A stretch of DNA of 35,970 bases from Spirochaetota bacterium (GTDB lineage Bacteria; Spirochaetota; UBA4802; JAFGDQ01), in the NCBI GenBank assembly GCA_016934735.1, contig JAFGSG010000059.1, positions 1-35,970 of the forward strand, written 5' to 3'. Positions within the stretch are counted from its first letter, which is position 1; every line of letters starts with the position of its first letter. Positions 33,300 to 35,970 of the stretch are shown piece by piece. Under the pieces are notes generated by a model that worked only from the letters and a program-made list of their open reading frames with translations, had not been told where the DNA came from and did not search any database. Position numbers and translations under genes: made by a program.

Positions 33300-34328
33300 T
33301 TAACGTATGCCTTCAAACAGTTTTATTTCTCCTTTTGAATGCTCCAGTATTGTAATACCGTCCTTTTCGGTTAATAAAAAATTTGACAGGCGGATACCGC
33401 ATGTCGTTTCAATTTCCGCATTGACTATTCTGCCTGTATTGATGTTTAACAGCAAATATTCCGTTTCTGCCCTTCCCGCAATATGAGCAGGCATTCTGAT
33501 AATCGATGCCCATTTTTTATCCTTTGAAACTTCAGCTATCTGGAATACGGATTTCTTATCCCGCAGGATTACAATGCCTTCTTTCCCCGAGGTATCCATT
33601 TTAACCCTGCCACTGTCTGAATCATCAACATAGAGTTTATTAAAATCAGTAAACTCTGCAGCATTTGTGTCGCAAACGAATTTATCGTTAAAAAATATTT
33701 CGCTTATGCATGTATCTTCAAATTTCGCTCCTTTATATACATCAATTATTTCTATCTTAAGTATCATCTTGACTGAAGCAATGGGAACTGATGTCATCTT
33801 TTTATACTCATCAACAAATGTGTTTTTAAATTCTGCAAGTTCCCTTCCGGAAAAAGGAAAATCAAAAGTCTGAACACCGAATGTGTCCTTCAAGTCAATA
33901 AAATACTCTTTTGGATATTTTTTCGATTTATATATTTCCGCTATCTCTGTTACATAGCCTTCGGGATTTATACCTGCATGGTATATCAGTTTAATTCTTC
34001 TTACCCTGCCGTTATTCTTAAATAATGCCATGCTTTTGCCGTAACCGTTGAATATATTTATAATTTTGTAATCATCAGGAATAATTACAAATACAGCTTC
34101 GCCAATGCCGTAACCTTTTACTCCTTCTACCCACGCAGTTGAAAATTTACCGTCAAAAAGATTCTGCACGCCGTATTTTACATTAGCAGAATAGTAATGG
34201 CCTCTTCTGTTTTCTTCCTTCAATTGGGAAGTCGCATTATAATCGCCTCTCATCATCATCTCAGGGCCCTGCATGCCGGACAGCAGGACTCCTGCTGTGA
34301 ATATAAATATCGTTATAATCGAATTCAT
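33300..34328 (-). CDS. Secreted NADase-type glycan-binding domain protein
   Basis: A 342-residue exported protein with a signal peptide (about 1-17). Residues about 45-200 form a discoidin-like NADase-type glycan-binding domain: ANVKYGVQNLFDGKFSTAWVEG, then GYGIGEAVFVII, FNGYGKSMALFKNNGRVRRI, and a later KMILKIEIIDVYKG...TCISEI. This module binds carbohydrate in other proteins. The C-terminal part (about 215-340) is beta-rich and unknown. A GAGG precedes the ATG. It is monocistronic, with a long AT-rich upstream region. Probably a surface or periplasmic glycan-binding protein. Confidence 0.8.
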   Translation of the reverse strand: MNSIITIFIFTAGVLLSGMQGPEMMMRGDYNATSQLKEENRRGHYYSANVKYGVQNLFDGKFSTAWVEGVKGYGIGEAVFVIIPDDYKIINIFNGYGKSMALFKNNGRVRRIKLIYHAGINPEGYVTEIAEIYKSKKYPKEYFIDLKDTFGVQTFDFPFSGRELAEFKNTFVDEYKKMTSVPIASVKMILKIEIIDVYKGAKFEDTCISEIFFNDKFVCDTNAAEFTDFNKLYVDDSDSGRVKMDTSGKEGIVILRDKKSVFQIAEVSKDKKWASIIRMPAHIAGRAETEYLLLNINTGRIVNAEIETTCGIRLSNFLLTEKDGITILEHSKGEIKLFEGIR

Positions 34329-34377
34329 ATTATGCCTCGAAAAAAATTATTCAGATATCTGATTTAAATTATATTTT

Positions 34378-34440
34378 AAAAAAGTCAAAATAAAAATTAT
34401 TTTCTGCAAGAGCATATTAAAATAATACTGTTGACTTTTT
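34378..34440. repeat. Inverted pair AAAAAGTCAA/TTGACTTTTT
   Basis: AAAAAAGTCAA (34378-34388) and TTGACTTTTT (34431-34440) are the same inverted arms seen at 1122-1152, here 42 bases apart, in the 266-bp gap between divergent genes. TTGACT may serve as a -35 for the YkgJ-like gene. The rest of the gap is AT-rich; a small CTCTT/AAGAG hairpin follows at 34451. Confidence 0.3.
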
Positions 34441-34594
34441 AATTACGAACCTCTTAGTAAAGAGCTATAATTCTTAAAAAGAAATCATTGTCCTGATAAA
34501 TAAAATACCTCTTAGTCCATATAAATTTGTATTTTTAAGATGTGTTTTAAATAAAAAAAGCATATTCTTTGATTAAAAACATAAAAATAATAAA

Positions 34595-35029
34595 ATGCAA
34601 AGCTGTACATGTGAAGCATGCGTAAGCGCATGTAAAAACGACCCGGGACGTCTTGTGCCGGAAGATATTCCAAAACTTGCAGAATATCTGACCATCCGCG
34701 AAGAAGAACTGTTGAGTAAATACCTTGTTAAAATATGTCTTTCAAAAGAACATAATATTTACGCATTAGCTCCAGCCAAGCTCAAAGGCAGACGTTTTAT
34801 CGCTGAGCCAGGGACAAAAGCTCCTGATTACTACCAGAAGGAACGAGGCAAGTGTATATTCCTCGGCAAAGATGGTTTATGCGATGTACATGAAGCCAAA
34901 CCATTTGAATGCAGCGCGTATATGGGCTGCAAAAACACATTTCTGGGCAAACCTTACAGGGAGCGGCAGGTTGAAGAATTTTTTCTGCTGCGCTGGAAAA
35001 AAAAAGCAGAACATGATTTAATATATTGA
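34595..35029 (+). CDS. YkgJ-family cysteine-cluster protein
   Basis: A 144-residue protein of the YkgJ/CxxCxxCC zinc- or iron-binding group. The N-terminal CTCEACVSAC and the later GKCIFLGKDGLCDVHEAKPFECSAYMGC provide eight or so Cys, in the family order; these presumably hold a metal or Fe-S cluster. The family is widespread and functionally unassigned. The start ATG lacks a strong ribosome binding site. It precedes the rubredoxin-fusion gene by 147 bp on the same strand, and a redox or metal role would fit that neighbour. Confidence 0.8.
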   Translation: MQSCTCEACVSACKNDPGRLVPEDIPKLAEYLTIREEELLSKYLVKICLSKEHNIYALAPAKLKGRRFIAEPGTKAPDYYQKERGKCIFLGKDGLCDVHEAKPFECSAYMGCKNTFLGKPYRERQVEEFFLLRWKKKAEHDLIY

Positions 35030-35048
35030 ATCCATACATCTAAAACTA

Positions 35049-35087
35049 TTGACAAACTTATTTATTATCTTTAATCCTAATAAAGAT
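35049..35087 (+). promoter_or_regulatory. Promoter and palindrome upstream of the flavin reductase-rubredoxin gene
   Basis: TTGACA (35049-35054) is followed, 15-17 bases on, by weak -10 candidates (TTTAAT at 35070). An inverted repeat ATCTTTA (35067-35073) and TAAAGAT (35081-35087) overlaps the -10 and start site, as an operator would. Confidence 0.4.
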
Positions 35088-35176
35088 TATTGACGAGCAA
35101 GCTATTATGCCTTTAACGCCAAATACAATTATATATTTAACCTCTCTTAAAAATAAACGATTACCGGAAGGAAAAA

Positions 35177-35863
35177 ATGAATTCTGTCGCATTGCATAAA
35201 ATCAGTTATGGTATTTATGTGGTAAGCTCTGTTAATGGCAAAAACATGAACGGCCAGATCGCAAATACGGTTTTTCAGATTACTTCCGAACCGCCAACAA
35301 TTGCCGTAAGCATCAATAAACTGAATCTTACACACGAGTTTATACAAACAAGCCGTAAGTATTCTATATCAGTCATTTCAGAATCAGCCCCTATGACATT
35401 TTTAGGATTATTCGGTTTTAAAAGCGGAAGGAATACTGATAAATTTGCAAGTGTAAAATATAAAACCGGAACAACAGGCGTCCCCATTCTGCTGGATTAT
35501 ACAATAGCCTGCCTTGAAGCAGAAGTTATAAATGAACTGGATTGCGGCACTCATACGATCTTTATAGGAAAAATAGTTGATTGTGATGTAATGAATGACA
35601 AAGAAGAACCCATGACATACTCCTATTATCATAAGGTCAAAGGAGGCAAAGCTCCAAAAACAGCTCCTACTTATGTTAAGGATGAACCGAAATCAGACAG
35701 CAAACAGGCGACTTATACATGCGTCGTATGCAATTATGTTTATGATCCGGAAAAGGGGGATCCCGACAACGGCATTAAACCCGGTACGGCATTCGAAGAC
35801 CTGCCTGATGACTGGACATGTCCTGTATGCGGTGCGGACAAGTCGCAGTTTAAAATTAATTAA
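35177..35863 (+). CDS. Flavin reductase-rubredoxin fusion (high-molecular-weight rubredoxin, Hrb-like)
   Basis: A 228-residue fusion. Residues 1-160 form an FMN-binding flavin-reductase/flavoredoxin domain ([32 protein letters not shown]). Residues 180-228 form a complete rubredoxin: C182-VV-C185 and C215-PV-C218. This is the Hrb architecture known in Moorella, which passes electrons from NADH-linked reductases to flavodiiron proteins that remove O2 or NO. No flavodiiron gene is visible before the window ends. A GGAAGGA ribosome binding site precedes the ATG. Its last codon and stop fall within the left arm of the terminal MITE-like palindrome. Confidence 0.93.
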   Translation: MNSVALHKISYGIYVVSSVNGKNMNGQIANTVFQITSEPPTIAVSINKLNLTHEFIQTSRKYSISVISESAPMTFLGLFGFKSGRNTDKFASVKYKTGTTGVPILLDYTIACLEAEVINELDCGTHTIFIGKIVDCDVMNDKEEPMTYSYYHKVKGGKAPKTAPTYVKDEPKSDSKQATYTCVVCNYVYDPEKGDPDNGIKPGTAFEDLPDDWTCPVCGADKSQFKIN

Positions 35864-35970
35864 ATATATATTAGGTTACCTCAAAAAATCAGATTTTTTA
35901 TTGTTTACTCAAATAAAAAACCTGATTTTTACCTTAATCAGTTCCCAATGGTTACATCAATATTTAATTA
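35857..35970. mobile_element. 114-bp MITE-like palindrome at the right end
   Basis: Outer arms TAATTAAATAT (35857-35867) and ATATTTAATTA (35960-35970) are exact inverted copies and begin and end with TA, as in IS630/Tc1-type miniature elements. Inside is a 19-bp stem (35884-35902 with 35912-35930). Bases 35884-35970 are the inverted copy of 1-87. The inner hairpin with its T tract would terminate the rubredoxin-fusion transcript. No transposase is present in the window. Confidence 0.65.

Noticed and set aside
1-35970. A linear plasmid, phage or Borg-like element with terminal repeats
   Set aside because: The content is core chromosomal (nusB, ribH, kdsA, lpxI, nrdD), without replication, partition or phage genes, and the terminal repeat is itself a short palindromic dispersed-type sequence.

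Overview
The window looks like a complete assembled contig of low-GC (roughly one third G+C by eye) bacterial chromosome. Three points support a flagellated, anaerobic, diderm bacterium. LpxI and KdsA imply an LPS-type outer membrane. The FliW-CsrA pair implies flagella. A class III (glycyl-radical) ribonucleotide reductase, a 2-hydroxyacyl-CoA-dehydratase-type activase and a flavin reductase-rubredoxin fusion imply anaerobic life. The PilZ/DUF1577-like protein, several NADase-type or CsgG/DUF5683-like secreted proteins and a receiver plus RsbW-like ATPase protein fit Spirochaetota or a related candidate phylum best. That placement is inference. I see no rRNA, tRNA, CRISPR array, prophage or transposase gene.

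Layout. 1-3600: a DUF134 regulator with a NifX/MTH1175-like protein behind a palindromic operator, a small Cys-rich exported protein, a small secreted protein, galE and a SemiSWEET-type sugar transporter. 3700-9440: two tandem paralogous exported proteins (CsgG/TolB-N-like head, DUF5683-like membrane tail), a MORN-repeat lipoprotein, a lipid kinase and a LysE-type exporter. 9446-16574 (minus strand): a coupled DUF1577/PilZ-like gene and lpxI, a 1388-residue double activase/dehydratase fusion, and fliW-csrA. 16792-20813: a HAD phosphatase, an unannotated 29-residue basic peptide gene, and an nrdD operon in which the glycyl-radical domain is a separate small ORF between nrdD and nrdG. 21205-26065: mostly unknown proteins, including a receiver domain with Glu at the phosphorylation site, a tail-anchored protein, a small lipoprotein, and a possible secretion substrate/chaperone pair. 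26254-30262: ribH, nusB, a TPR protein and kdsA. 30321-35863: an alpha/beta hydrolase, an OFA-family transporter, an NADase-type glycan-binding-domain protein, a YkgJ-like Cys-cluster protein and a flavin reductase-rubredoxin.

The two ends carry an exact 87-bp inverted repeat. At the right end it forms part of a complete 114-bp MITE-like palindrome abutting the rubredoxin gene. I read this as a dispersed repeat at which assembly stopped, not as telomeres.

The most interesting items are the split class III ribonucleotide reductase (one in-frame stop plus a new ribosome binding site between the catalytic body and the glycyl-radical domain), the asymmetric double activase, the mirror-image Cys protein, the phosphomimetic-looking receiver domain, the candidate chaperone/substrate pair, and several families of short palindromic intergenic repeats.
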